In this document: positions 1 through 10,180 of the stretch, piece after piece | Layout: every line of letters starts with the position of its first letter | How positions within the stretch are numbered: position 1 is the stretch's first letter | Origin: Chamaecrista fasciculata | Taxonomy: Eukaryota; Streptophyta; Magnoliopsida; Fabales; Fabaceae | Reading direction: 5' to 3' | Length of the DNA: 64,000 bases | Assembly: GCA_003254925.1 (NCBI GenBank) | Contig: QANZ01013790.1 | Location: 300,920 to 364,919, forward strand | Notes under the pieces: generated by a model | Databases searched by the model: none | The model's input: only the letters and a program-made list of their open reading frames with translations | Told to the model about the DNA's origin: nothing | Position numbers and translations under genes: made by a program

Positions 1-441
1 AAAAAACTACAAGAGTCAGTGAAGTATAAATATAGAAAAGATAAATTCACTTAGAGCTGTCAGAATGGGCTCGACCCATTGGCCCGCATAAAAATATATT
101 GGCTGGGCTAGAAAAATTAAGTTGTTTTTAAAAATGGGTCGGATCGGGCTAGCCTATTTTATTAAAAAAAATATTTATTTAATATTTTTTAACCATTAAA
201 ATACTAATTAATAAGAATAAATATTATTACAAGAATAATTTATCAATAAAATAAAACTATATAAACATATTGGATGATTAAGAATTGAAAAATTAAATGA
301 AATATATAATAATATAGTAAAAAATAATATTTACTTATCATTTCACTCCTTCTTTTATTACAATATGTAGAATAATTTTAAACATTTATATTTTGTATCT
401 TGTATTTTTTTAATATTACGTATCACATTATATTTAATATG
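1..441. other. AT-rich TE-derived stretch, no gene
   Basis: No coding sequence is recognisable. Bases 60-165 hold G/C-rich words of the type gggtcggatcgggctagcc inside otherwise AT-rich DNA. Similar words resume at 1555-1890, on the far side of the 442-1530 element. The simplest reading is that an older foldback (hAT-like) element was split by the MULE insertion. This is inference from word similarity only. Confidence 0.4.
433..441. repeat. 9-bp target site duplication, left copy (MULE 442-1530)
   Basis: TTTAATATG here is identical to the copy immediately after the right inverted repeat at 1531-1539. Confidence 0.88.
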
Positions 442-824
442 GGCCAAAATCCTATTTTGGTCCCTTTGTTATGCTCATTGTTCTAAATAGGTCCCTCAGT
501 TATTTTTCGTTCCGTATTGGTCCCTCAGTTATCCAAAACTTGTCAAAGTTGGTCCCTATAACGTTTTCCATCCATTTTTCTGTTAAAAAAATGGAAAAAC
601 TAACTTTCATCACCAAAAATTTTATTTTGTTATATTAAGGTCCATTTCTTTTATAATAGGTCCAAAACGCAATAAAAAAGAAACAAACTGGGGTTTTACT
701 GAATTTGCCCAAAAAACCTTCTTCTTCGTACTCTTCGTCTCTTCTCCCCTTTGTCGGCGGCGGCCATCTTCTTCCATACAATACATACACACCTCTTCGT
801 CTCTTCTTCCTCTTCAGTGGTAGT

Positions 825-925
825 GGCCATGGATTCCGTTCACATCTTCTTCTTCCCCTTCGTCGGCGGCGGCCATGGATTCCGTTCACATTTTCTTCTT
901 CTCCTTTGTTGGCGGCGGCCATAGA
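825..925 (+). repeat. 46-bp minisatellite inside the Pack-MULE
   Basis: Three tandem units begin with ggccatggattc-like words at 825, 871 and 917, giving a period of 46 bp. Each unit carries a cttcttcttc pyrimidine run and a tcggcggcgg run. A related word sits at the inner edge of the left inverted repeat near 752-765, which suggests the array grew from the arm itself. Confidence 0.75.
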
Positions 926-936
926 TTCAGTTCACT

Positions 937-1158
937 CCTCAACCTTGACAACAATAACATGACCGGAGAACTCCCGCTCGTTGTCACGCAAATGCCGAAT
1001 CTCCGACATTTGCATCTTGGAGGGAATTTCTTCGCCGGTCAGATCTCGCCAGAGTACGGACGGTGGGAGCGATTATAGTACTTGGCTATCTCCGGCAGTG
1101 AGCTCGCTGGCACGATACCGTCGGAGATTCGAAACTTGACGAACCTCCGAGAGTTTTA
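937..1158 (+). pseudogene. Captured fragment of CLAVATA1/BAM-type LRR receptor kinase
   Basis: The plus strand translates to consecutive leucine-rich repeats: NNNMTGELPL, then MPNLRHLHLGGNFFAGQ, then EYGRWERL. After an in-frame stop at the junction with YLAISGSELAGTIP, it continues to NLTNLREF and a second stop. This order and wording match the ectodomain LRRs of the CLV1/BAM receptor kinases, a known family that perceives CLE peptides at the plasma membrane. Only about three LRRs are present, with no signal peptide, membrane segment or kinase, so it cannot encode a receptor. It lies wholly between MULE inverted repeats, so it was most likely captured. The open part before the stop could be translated as a short peptide if the element is transcribed. 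Confidence 0.75.
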
Positions 1159-1530
1159 GAAAGCTCCCACCGTCGACGGTATGGAAGAAGAGACGCCGCC
1201 GACGAAGGGGAGAACAGACGAAGAGTACGAAGAAGAAGGTTTTTTGTTTTGTGTTTTTTTGGGCAAATTCAGTAAAACCTCAGTTTGTTTCTTTTTTATT
1301 GCGTTTTGGACCTATTATAAAAGAAATGGACCTTAATATAAAAAAATAAAAATTTTTGGTGATGAAAGTTAGTTTTTCCATTTTTTTAACGGAAAAATAG
1401 ATAAAAAACGTTAGAGGGACCAACTTTGACAAGTTTTGGATAACTGAGGGACCAATATAGAACGAAAAATAACTGGGGGACCTATTTGGAACAATGAGCA
1501 TAACATAGGGACCAAAATAGGACTTTGACC

Positions 1531-1539
1531 TTTAATATG
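1531..1539. repeat. 9-bp target site duplication, right copy (MULE 442-1530)
   Basis: TTTAATATG is identical to 433-441. The bases just outside the two copies differ, so the duplication is exactly 9 bp. Confidence 0.88.
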
Positions 1540-2636
1540 TTTATATTAAAAAAAATTATAACGAATACATCGGGTTGACTCTGAGCCCACAAAAGATCGG
1601 GTTGGGCGAAAAAAATATTAGTCTATTTTTAAAACGGGCTAGCCCAACTCAACCCTTAAAATAGATGGCTAAAATGGGTTTGAGTCAAACTAGGTTGTAC
1701 TAGTCTATTTTAAGAGTTCTAAATCACTTAATGACATGTTTGCCAATATTTTTTAAAACAGGCTAGGCTATTTTTAAAACGACCTAGTCCACTTCAACTC
1801 TTAAAATAGTTGGTTAAAATGGGTTTGGACTGAATTAGGCTGGACTAACCTATTTTAACCGTTTTAAATCCACTTAATGGTATGTTTGCCAATTTTTTTT
1901 TAACACTTTTGGGATAAACATCAAATTGAGTGATAGTAAGAGAATTTAGATCCCCCAAACACATGTAAAACTTTGAAGATATCATCAAATAAAATGTTTT
2001 TGTTAGCTGAACGACCTTACGTTGGCAAATAAACTCATTAAATGTCAACGTATAAAAACATCATTTTAAGATTGGTTTCCAATTATAAATTAAAGCGATA
2101 TCAATAGAAATGGAAAATGAAATACCGACAATACACAGTCACGTAGATTTTATTTTCCGAGAGTTTATAAAAAATAATTACAGCTTTTAATAACAAAGCA
2201 ACTCAATATTTTAATTTATTTTTTGAAAAAAACTCAATTTTTTAATTGACTATAGGCCAAGTGTTCAAGTGTCCTAATTTGATTATGATTTAATTTAATA
2301 ACTAAACTTTCGTTTTATAATAGTAATTTGCATATTGGTTTGCTTAATTATAATTTGTAATTGACTGATTTCAATTCACACCGAAAAATACATTTTCAAA
2401 CAAAATTTTAAGGTTTTTGTTGCTGTCAAAAGCATGGTAATTAGAAATTAGAACCCACCAAATTTGACCGATTATTTACATTTACATGGCTTATTTGTCA
2501 CGGCGAATTGACTAAAACCTAATATCTCATAATCACAATTAAACGTGTGGACCCATAAACTAATATACATTAAATAATTATAACGTAATTATGTATGCAA
2601 CAATCAATTGGCCAACGGCAAACTCTTAAATAGAGC
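1540..2636. other. Intergenic, with a degenerate tandem pair at 1624-1895
   Basis: No gene is seen. Two copies of a roughly 145-bp unit lie at 1624-1768 and 1769-1895. Both start with tatttttaaaacg and end with acatgtttgccaat-like words, with about 75-80% similarity. The remainder is AT-rich and unremarkable. Confidence 0.5.
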
Positions 2637-2702
2637 TCAGATCCGTAGAGGATTAATTCTCAGTCCATCGGGCTGGGGATACCTTGGGCAACCAAAAAAA
2701 AA
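2637..2702 (+). mobile_element. SINE 3' end remnant
   Basis: The stretch ccgtagaggattaattctc, followed by gggctggggataccttggg and an A-run (about 2693-2702), has the layout of the 3' part of a tRNA-derived plant SINE with its poly(A) tail. The promoter half is missing or too decayed to see. The call rests on word similarity to the better SINE on the minus strand at 25765-25930. Confidence 0.45.
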
Positions 2703-3733
2703 CTCATTGAATTAATTAAAGACAAATAATAGAATAAAAGGAAAAAAACCAAATGATCCAGAAGACAATCCCATAATGTTTTGTTCGCTACATTAATAAA
2801 TTGTATTTGTCTTTCACCATGAAAAATAAAACAGGGAACGATCTCATATTTTTTAAAAAAAAAATGAAATGAGAATTGAAGTTATATAATAATACTCTTG
2901 CTTGCTTAAAAGGAAAACTTTCATTTTTTTTATTCTTTCTGCTAAAACACACAAAGTTATCTTTAATTATATCAATTTTATATAAAATTTCACAATTGTA
3001 AAAAGGTGACAAGTTCCTTGATTTTTTTTTATTTTCTGTCTACATCATTCACTAGGTATTGCAGTACTATTGGATATTAAAAGTAAATATTTCTTTTAAC
3101 AAGAATTCGAATTTAAATTTAACACGTACATGTTATAAAATATAAGCTCTTTCAACTAAATTTATTCTTCGTTAGTGTTCCTTGAAATGCTTAATCTTAT
3201 GCAAAAGTTCATAACTATTAGATTTGTGTAAATGAATACTAGTATATATTCTTTTACCAAGTCAACAATAGTAAACACAAATTTATTTTTTTTTAAAAAA
3301 AATAAAAACAAAGTAATGATTTTGTGAAAATATTGGAAATATTGTGTTATTTTTCATAATTTAAGATTTTTTGACATAATAAATAAAACTTAAAAGAACT
3401 TTGTATATTTTAATATTTTCTTCAATAATATATGTATGAACTACGTCCTTATCCCTCATCAATAAAGGCGTTCTACATAAGGATGGATGTCCTACCTTAA
3501 TGGAAACGCACAAGTGACAAAGCGCGACTCGTAATGTGGAGCATAATCCAAAATAATCTTAGTCACATTAAATTCTCATAAATTCAAGAATCAATGCTCA
3601 AATGCTAATTATCTTGGCATTTATGTATAGCGAAGATTTGTCCCATAAAAGAAGGAGATTTTCTAATCTAGATCTCCCATTTGATTTACAAATACACTAT
3701 CAAACCTTAAGAAAAGTACGTTTTACTTTACTA
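2703..3733. other. AT-rich intergenic, nothing recognised
   Basis: Apart from short A/T runs, no gene, RNA or clear repeat boundary is visible. Short open frames on the minus strand (for example 2788-3012) are low complexity and unsupported. Confidence 0.5.
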
Positions 3734-3742
3734 TTTCTCTAA

Positions 3743-4909
3743 GGCAAAAGACCTTTTCGTTCCCTTAACGTTTATGGTCAGTTTTAGTTATGCCCCTAAT
3801 GTTTGTTTTGTTTCAGTTATGCTCTCAATGTAAAATGTTGATGTCAATTATACTCTAAAGTTTGACTCCGTTAATTATGTGGACGAAAAATGCTGACGTG
3901 TCAATTTTTTACCTATGAATCAATTTTTTTTTTTCCGAATTGACCACATGGCACATGACTGGATAAATAAAATATTCCAGCTTTATTTTTTGTTCACTTT
4001 GGCATTACCTACGTGGCTTTACCTTGAAAAAACCCAAAAAGTATTTTTCATATCTTCACCTTCACTGCTTTGATTTTTCATCTTCATCTTCTTCTCTGAT
4101 TCTTCATCTTCACTTAAGCTCTAAAACTACCGTTGACGGAACCACGAAAAACCACACGGACGCACACCTCCATCGACTGAAACCACCGTGAACCACCACA
4201 TAAACCGCCGTACCTGTTCAAGAACACTGGAAACCACCGTCGAACAAACCAGCAACGCCAAACGCAGAACAAAAAAACCGGATCCCAAGCAAGACGACGC
4301 ACACCCACCCCACGATTGCATTCTTTCCATCGGCGATATTTGTGTTTTCTGTCGACCATATATGTGCTCTCCGACTGCCGTTGATCAACTCCGACGACCG
4401 ATACCCCAACACACCTTCTCGTCGACGCACACCTTCATCTTCATCCTCACTACTCTAATTTTTCATCTTATTCTCTGATTCTTCATCTTCACTTAAGCTC
4501 TGAAACCATCATTAACGGAACCCAAAACACCACACAGAATGTTTTTAAAACAAACGGTAGTTTCTAGCAAAGATTCATCATATGTGAGGATGAAGACGAA
4601 GAATCAGAGAAGAAGATGAAGATGAAAAATAATTTTTGGGTTTTGTCAAGGTAAAGCCACGTAGGTAATGCCAAAGTGAACAAAAAATAAAGCTGGAATG
4701 TTTTATTTATCCAGTCATGTGCCACGTGGTCAATTCAGAAAAAAAAATTGACACATCAGCATTTTCCGTCCACATAATTAACGGAATCAAACTTTATGGT
4801 ATAATTGACACCAACAGTTCACATTGAGGGCATAACCGACACAAAACAAACGTTAGCGGCATAACTAAAACTGACCTCAAACGTTAGGGGCACGTAAAGA
4901 ACTTTTGCC
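3743..4909. mobile_element. Non-autonomous MULE with long inverted arms
   Basis: The left end (GGCAAAAGACCTTTTCGTTC) and the reverse-complemented right end (GGCAAAAGTTCTTTACGTGC) begin inverted repeats of roughly 325-370 bp (about 3743-4113 and 4585-4909). Both arms contain the same words, such as acctacgtggctttacctt, in opposite orientation. The flanks are TTTCTCTAA (3734-3742) and TTTCACTAA (4910-4918), a 9-bp duplication with one mismatch. No transposase is present. A word pair inside (gattcttcatcttcacttaa at about 4098 and 4478) shows an internal direct duplication. Short ORFs in the centre match no family I recognise. Confidence 0.78.
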
Positions 4910-4918
4910 TTTCACTAA

Positions 4919-5528
4919 CTTAAGCTTTGGAGGTGAATTGCAAGAGTCTCTCCTGTAATTCATTGTCTTATAGTAAACGTACATTTTTCTCTCTGTAAGT
5001 CAAGTTATGATCTTTTTGGCCAAAATCTGATTCATCAGAAAAGAAAAGAAAAGAAAAGAAAAGAAAAGAAGGACAAACACCTCATTTAACCAATACAATT
5101 TTGTTGTTAGAAAATATACTTTTTTTTATAAAAAAAAAACTGAATAATTTTTCTTTAAATAGATTATCAAAAACAAAGTATGTTGACCAATGGCATGGCT
5201 TGGGTTGACACACAAAGAAAAGGTTCTGAAAATGTTAAAACTTGTGATACCATTTATGCCACTAATTATGTATATATGAAGTTGCGAATGGTAATAAAAG
5301 TATATATGATGTGCAAGTGTTGATGATTGTGATTTGTGAAAGTTCATAGCATGATAGTGACACCACCATTTTTGATTGTCAATTCAATAATAATTTGTGA
5401 AGTAACGCTTGAATTATATACCATTTTAATACATGAGGTATCTAAAGAAGCAAATATCAAGACTTCACGTAATCTTATACTATACCCAAGTTTTAATTGT
5501 TTTTTTTCAATAATTTTATTATCTTTTT
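4919..5528. other. Intergenic with an (AAAAG)n microsatellite
   Basis: No gene is supported. A pure AAAAG repeat of about six units lies at 5039-5070. The rest is AT-rich. Confidence 0.55.
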
Positions 5529-5533
5529 ATACC

Positions 5534-5895
5534 TCTTGGTCTTTGGAAATATTATAATATTTGAATATGTAAAATAAAGTCCCCCCATTGATGAGATCAA
5601 GGAATAAAACAATTTAATTTGTAATTAAATTGTCTTTATTAATTCTAGTGTCTTTTGCCTTTTATAACGACTATCTTGATCAAAATATGAAAAATATGAG
5701 GGACCAATCTGTATCGACTTACTAAATTTTTATTTTTTGTTGTTATGTGACCTTGTTTAAATAATAAGAAGGGTTTGTTTAATCTTGGGAAGTACCGCTT
5801 CCTAATCTATTGAGGAATTGCAAAGTAACTCTTAAGAACAATATCCTTGTGACGCTACTCAAACTATTTTGTGTTTTACATATTTTATTTCCAAC
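5534..5895 (+). repeat. 5' LTR of the copia element (shortened)
   Basis: It matches the 3' LTR from ggaaatattataatatt through ttttacatattttat, but lacks about 150 bp present in the 3' copy (around 8310-8460). Its first bases are altered, so the exact start is less certain than the ATACC duplication suggests. Confidence 0.7.
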
Positions 5896-6149
5896 GATGT
5901 TAAGAGTTATTGAATTCTACATTTTGTATAATTCTATATCAAATCTTCACAAAATCACGAAGCCACGTTTTAGAGAATCCATTTCTTCTATCTTCCATTT
6001 ATTTCAAGTCATAAATTTATAATAATTAATTAAATTCAACATTTCACCCTCAAATTTTAAGTTCAACACAAAATAGAGGAAGAAGGCCAAATAAGAGAAT
6101 GAATAGAGAGCATAAACAAAAAAAAAAAAGAGATTTTTTTTAAAAAAAT

Positions 6150-6855
6150 AGTTGGACCATCGGTTCGGTCCAACGGTTGGACCCGGTTTGCCGGTTTTGT
6201 CCGATTAAAATCGGTTCAATCCGGTCCAACTGACAATTTGGTTCAAGGTTATTAAAACCGGACCGGCCATTGAACCGGACGAAGTAGGGGTTCAAGGTTC
6301 AATGGTCTAACTGGGGTTCAACCGAGGTCGAACCGTTAATAATTAAATAAATTTAAAATAATATATTTAATTTAAAATAATAAAAATATACTAATAACTA
6401 TTAAAAATAGATGCTAAATTCTTTAAATTTAAACTTGCTTGAGTAAGAAAGTGAGAACTAAAAGGATAAAAGATTAAAATTGAAGTGAAAACTACTAAAT
6501 AGCTTATTATTTTAGAGTCTTAACTTAATAAGAAAAGAAATATTTTAAAAGAACATTATTTTAATCCCAAAAAGTAAAAATGAACAAAAATATTCTGGAC
6601 CGGTTCAACCCCAAACTGTCTGGTTCAGGGCGGTTTTTTCGGTTTTTGACCGGTTCATCCGGTTCTTGAGTGGTTCTGTGTCAAAGCGGTTTTCAACCTA
6701 AATCGGACTAGACCACTGGCCGGTTCGCGGTTCAACCGGTCCGGTCCGGTTTTCATAACACTGATTTGGTTATTTTGGTCGAACCAACTCGCTTTCACAT
6801 TCGGTTAGCGATCAGACCGGTTGGACCGTCCGATCCGGTTCTGACAACACTGGCA
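6150..6855. mobile_element. Outer CCGGTT-rich hAT-like element, interrupted
   Basis: CCGGTT/AACCGG-rich sequence flanks the better-defined insertion at 6244-6763. The right edge reads tctgacaacactgg, similar to the end of the inner element. The left edge is not sharp. It is probably an older member of the same family that received the inner copy. Confidence 0.45.
6244..6763. mobile_element. Non-autonomous hAT element with 8-bp target duplication
   Basis: The left end reads CAAGGTTATTAAAACCGGAC and the reverse complement of the right end reads CAGTGTTATGAAAACCGGAC. Flanking both sides is the perfect 8-bp duplication ATTTGGTT (6236-6243 and 6764-6771), the length typical of hAT insertions. The ends are CCGGTT-rich and the middle is AT-rich with no transposase. 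It sits inside the copia interior and appears to have landed in an older relative of itself. Confidence 0.82.
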
Positions 6856-6969
6856 AATATGAGAACAATTAAAATGGAACAATTAGAGGTATGATGATTT
6901 ATTTTATAATAAAAATCATGGGTAATCTGATAATAAACCCAATAAATTTAATCTCAATNTAAAAAGATC

Positions 6970-7160
6970 GATAAGACACATTATAAATTGTGGAAAGGTT
7001 ATGCACCTAATTTGAATTATTTGAAAGTGTGGGAGTGTCTTGTTAAGTTTTATTACATGTTTTTAAAATGAAGAAAGTTGATTCTAAAACTGTTGAAGTG
7101 AAAATATGTGTCTACACTAAAGTTGTAAATGGTGATTGTGTTATGTTTGTATAATATGCT
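6970..7160 (+). pseudogene. copia integrase C-terminal fragment
   Basis: Translation gives HYKLWKGYAPNLNYLKVWEC, matching the 'LWKGxxPNLxYLKVWGC' signature just after the integrase core in Ty1/copia polyproteins. A following KKVDSKTVEV resembles the usual GPKTVDCVFIGY segment. Stops occur soon after. The fragment is a relic with no catalytic core. Confidence 0.7.
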
Positions 7161-7435
7161 GTTTTTTTTTTGTGTTTGTACGAGTATGAGTATTGTACAT
7201 GAAACAAAAACTCTCCCTACATCTGTATTTTATATGAAAAGAGATTTGTGTGAAAAAGAAAGTGATTTTGGGTGTTAAAATTATAAGGAATGAATATGGT
7301 TCTTACACTCTTAAGAACATTATGTTAATAAGATTCTCATAAAGTTTGAACAATTTGGTAAATCTCAACGAGAGGAGATCTGATGGTTCAATCTAAATAT
7401 GCACAAATTATTGAGAATCTGTTACAGTTAATGAA

Positions 7436-7713
7436 TTATATCACGCCTAAATAGCTTATGCTATGTGTAGATTGAACAAAAATACTCATTGTCCAAACAA
7501 TGAATTTTGAGAGACCTTGATAAGAGTATTGTATTGAGATACTTGAGAGTTGAGAGGTATCACGAAACATGGTACATTCGATTGAGACATGATATTGTGA
7601 GACAACTACTAAAAAGTGGTGTAATCTCAATTGATTATGTAAAATCAAATGCAAATTTCGCAAATACGTTAACAAAGCTTCTTGGGAGGAAACAAACGAG
7701 GGGAATGGACTAA
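7436..7713 (+). pseudogene. copia RNase H C-terminal fragment
   Basis: The plus frame reads RYHETWYIRLRHDIVRQLLK, then ISIDYVKSNANFANTLTKLL. This is the end of the copia RNase H domain, normally 'HI-x-RxH-x-R...YVxSxxNxADxxTK'. The region upstream that would hold the RT is missing. It lies about 540 bp before the purine tract and 3' LTR. Confidence 0.72.
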
Positions 7714-8251
7714 AGCCAATTTGAAATTAAGAACGATGACAATCGAACCTTTGTGATTGGTGATCTCATGAAGAAGGTTCAATGGGTAAGAACAAGTCGT
7801 TTGTTAGTCCTGCTAGCAATAAAAATTGTTGTCCTATTCCTATGATGTGAGAAAGTGCTAGACTGCATTTTTGGTGATGATGAGTAAAACTCTTAATGAT
7901 TTCATAGTTATGAGACGGTGTATTAAGTGCATGTACACTTTATGAAATCACCTCTACGAATGTGGAGATCTCTAGAGCATTTGTTATGAATCAGACGTGC
8001 TCATGGCCGAAATAACATGCAAAAACGACATTAATAGCATAAATGTGGGGGGAACAATTTGATCCTTAGTACCTCTGTTACACAACATGAGTTGTTGGTT
8101 CATAGAAGCATGCTTCACTAACATATCTGTGTATCAAAAATTATTAGTCTAGGTCTAGCTCAAGTCGTTAATGACATTAGATACAATGATTTATATCTGT
8201 GAATAAAATTCAGTAAAAGAAATGAAGATTTATTTGACACATGTGGGAGAT

Positions 8252-8766
8252 TGTTGGAAATATTATAATATTCGAGTGTGTCAAATAGAGTTCCACATTG
8301 GTGAGATCAATGAAGAGCCAATAAATTTCTTTTAATATTTTTTATCATTATTTTATGATTATTATTTCCTAAAACTGTCTTTTTATTGTGATTAAATTTT
8401 TGAAGGTTATTGATAAGAAAAAAATGGTAATTGATGAGTTTTAAAATGTGTTTATGAGTAATAAAGTAATTTAATGTGTGATTAAATTGTCTTTATTAGC
8501 TCTAATGTTTTTTTGTCTTTATAATGGTTATTTTGATCAGAATGTGAAAAATATGAGGGAGCAATATGTATCAACTTATTGAATTCTTAATTTCTTATCT
8601 TCTGCTATTTTGTGACATTGTTTAAACAACAACAAGAGTTCGTTTAATCTGAGCAGTGTTGCTTCATAATTTACTGAGGGGTTGTGGAATAACTCTTAAA
8701 GACAATATCCTTGTGATGCGATTCGAACTATTTTGTGTTTTACATATTTTATACATATCCTCAACA
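8252..8766 (+). repeat. 3' LTR of the copia element
   Basis: It is 515 bp, begins TGTTGG and ends CAACA, and is preceded by gtgggaga (polypurine tract). It matches the shortened 5' LTR at 5534-5895, and the ATACC target duplication follows it. Confidence 0.8.
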
Positions 8767-8771
8767 ATACC

Positions 8772-9388
8772 AACTAGATGATATTATTTGGTCGATAATA
8801 AGAGATTAGTCTTTCTCGAAACACTGAGATCATCAAAGTAGATTTTGTCATACACCGGTTTATCAATAAAATCTTTTCTATACATATGACTTGATCCAAA
8901 TTAAGGACATCATATTTGAGGAACCTAGCTATCTACCAACTGTGTTAGGCTTTATTGGTCAATATATTCAGATACTGGTTATTTCTTTAAGTAAAAATAA
9001 GACAATATCATCTAGTTGGCAACTAAAAATTAATCTTCTCCAACAAAAATAGATCATATAGATACTTCAGGCCAAAAAAAAAAATCATATAGATACTAAT
9101 TAGTTAAAGACTATTATGATTTGAAGATTAATAAAAAGTTTTTAAAAAATGCAATCAACATTATAAGTAGTTTGTATAAATTCTCTATTATTATTATTAT
9201 TAATATTATTATCGATTTTTCATATATCCTTAAGTAGTGGGCTAAAGGAAAATCCTTATTAAATCCCACCAAAAAAAATAAAGAAAATCCTTATTAATTA
9301 ATTCCGAAAAACTGGTTTAAAAAAATGTTGACTAACAAAAACAATGATTGCATATTTGCATTTATGAGATGATAGATGCATTATTTGC
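8772..9388. other. AT-rich intergenic, nothing recognised
   Basis: No supported gene or repeat boundary. Short (TTA)n near 9189-9208. Confidence 0.5.
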
Positions 9389-9390
9389 TA

Positions 9391-9714
9391 CTCCTTCGGT
9401 TCTATATATATGATGTTTTGAAAATTTTTTTTATTTGAAAATATCTGATGTTTACATATTCAAGAGAACATTAATTATTTTTTCACCATTCTATCCCTAT
9501 TAAAATATATGATGTTTACATATTCAAGAGAACATTAATTATTTTTTCACCATTCTATCCCTATTAAATATAGTAGAGTTATAAATGAATAAACATTTCC
9601 CAAGTAATTTAATAAGGATAGTTTAGTCTTTTTATATCATTTTTCTCTTCATTCTAAGTGAGCTAATCATTTCCTTAACGTGTGTGTATTTACCTTAAAT
9701 ATCAAATATGGGAG
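9391..9714. mobile_element. Stowaway-like MITE
   Basis: It begins CTCCTTCGGTTCTATATAT and ends ...ATATGGGAG, so the outer bases form a short inverted repeat of the CTCC...GGAG kind seen in Stowaway (Tc1/mariner) MITEs. TA dinucleotides flank it at 9389-9390 and 9715-9716. It contains an internal tandem duplication, which makes it longer than most of these MITEs. Beyond the outer four to five bases the ends match poorly, so the family call is tentative. Confidence 0.55.
9446..9569 (+). repeat. 64-bp tandem duplication
   Basis: Two nearly identical copies start with tgatgtttacatattcaaga at 9446 and 9510. The near identity implies a recent duplication. Confidence 0.85.
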
Positions 9715-10180
9715 TATTTGATAGCTATGCAATTGGCTTTTGACCTTCTTACAACATATTGGGCATTAATGTACAATTATCTATTTATTTCCACAACGTT
9801 AATAATGATCATTTCATTATTTTGGGAAGTAGGCCCAATGGGCTTCTGATATTCTTAGAAACAGAATTGGGCTTGAGCCTATGAATGTGCTAATATCTGT
9901 TTACATCCACAATGATAAATAATGATCATGATCTCTTTTGATCCATCAAATTGCATTTATGCTTGGAAACTCTCCCCTATATGGCTCAATCCATGATTTG
10001 GGAAATTTATTATTTTTTAAATAAGTTTTTATTAAATAAATATNTGCATTTTCGTCCTTTCATTATTTTCTTGTCTTAGGGATTATAAAAGATAAAAATT
10101 CAAGTTGTTTGCCATCTTTTTAGGTGATGAATGGAAGTGGGAGAAGTTTTTATTTTCTTATCTTTGTAAATTGTGTTTGA

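Larger units (their letters stand above)
442..1530. mobile_element. Pack-MULE-like element with captured LRR receptor fragment
   Basis: The element has two long terminal inverted repeats, about 442-778 and 1180-1530. The left end reads GGCCAAAATCCTATTTTGGT and the reverse complement of the right end reads GGTCAAAGTCCTATTTTGGT; the arms stay highly similar for about 330 bp. The flanks carry an exact 9-bp duplication, TTTAATATG at 433-441 and 1531-1539. Long arms plus a 9-bp duplication are the hallmark of Mutator-like elements. No transposase is encoded, so the element is non-autonomous. The centre (about 779-1179) carries a 46-bp minisatellite and a piece of an LRR receptor kinase gene, which makes it a Pack-MULE by the usual definition. 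Confidence 0.88.
5534..8766 (+). mobile_element. Decayed Ty1/copia LTR retrotransposon
   Basis: Two related long terminal repeats, about 5534-5895 and 8252-8766, bound a degenerate interior. The 3' LTR starts TGTTGGAAATATT directly after the purine tract gtgggaga and ends in CTCAACA, the TG...CA form. A 5-bp duplication, ATACC, flanks the element at 5529-5533 and 8767-8771. The interior retains an integrase C-terminal fragment and, further on, an RNase H C-terminal fragment. That order fits copia (integrase before RT-RNase H), but the RT is deleted. No primer binding site is legible after the 5' LTR. A hAT element has inserted into the interior. Confidence 0.8.

Noticed and set aside
635-922. 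Minus-strand ORF rich in Arg, and the overlapping plus-strand ORF 705-962
   Set aside because: They lie in the MULE arm and 46-bp minisatellite. The proteins are translations of a simple repeat.
1280-1501. Minus-strand ORF of 73 codons
   Set aside because: It is entirely within the right inverted repeat of the 442-1530 MULE, and no domain is present.
4114-4478. Several overlapping ORFs on both strands
   Set aside because: They fall in the core of a non-autonomous MULE, and no family is recognised in any frame.
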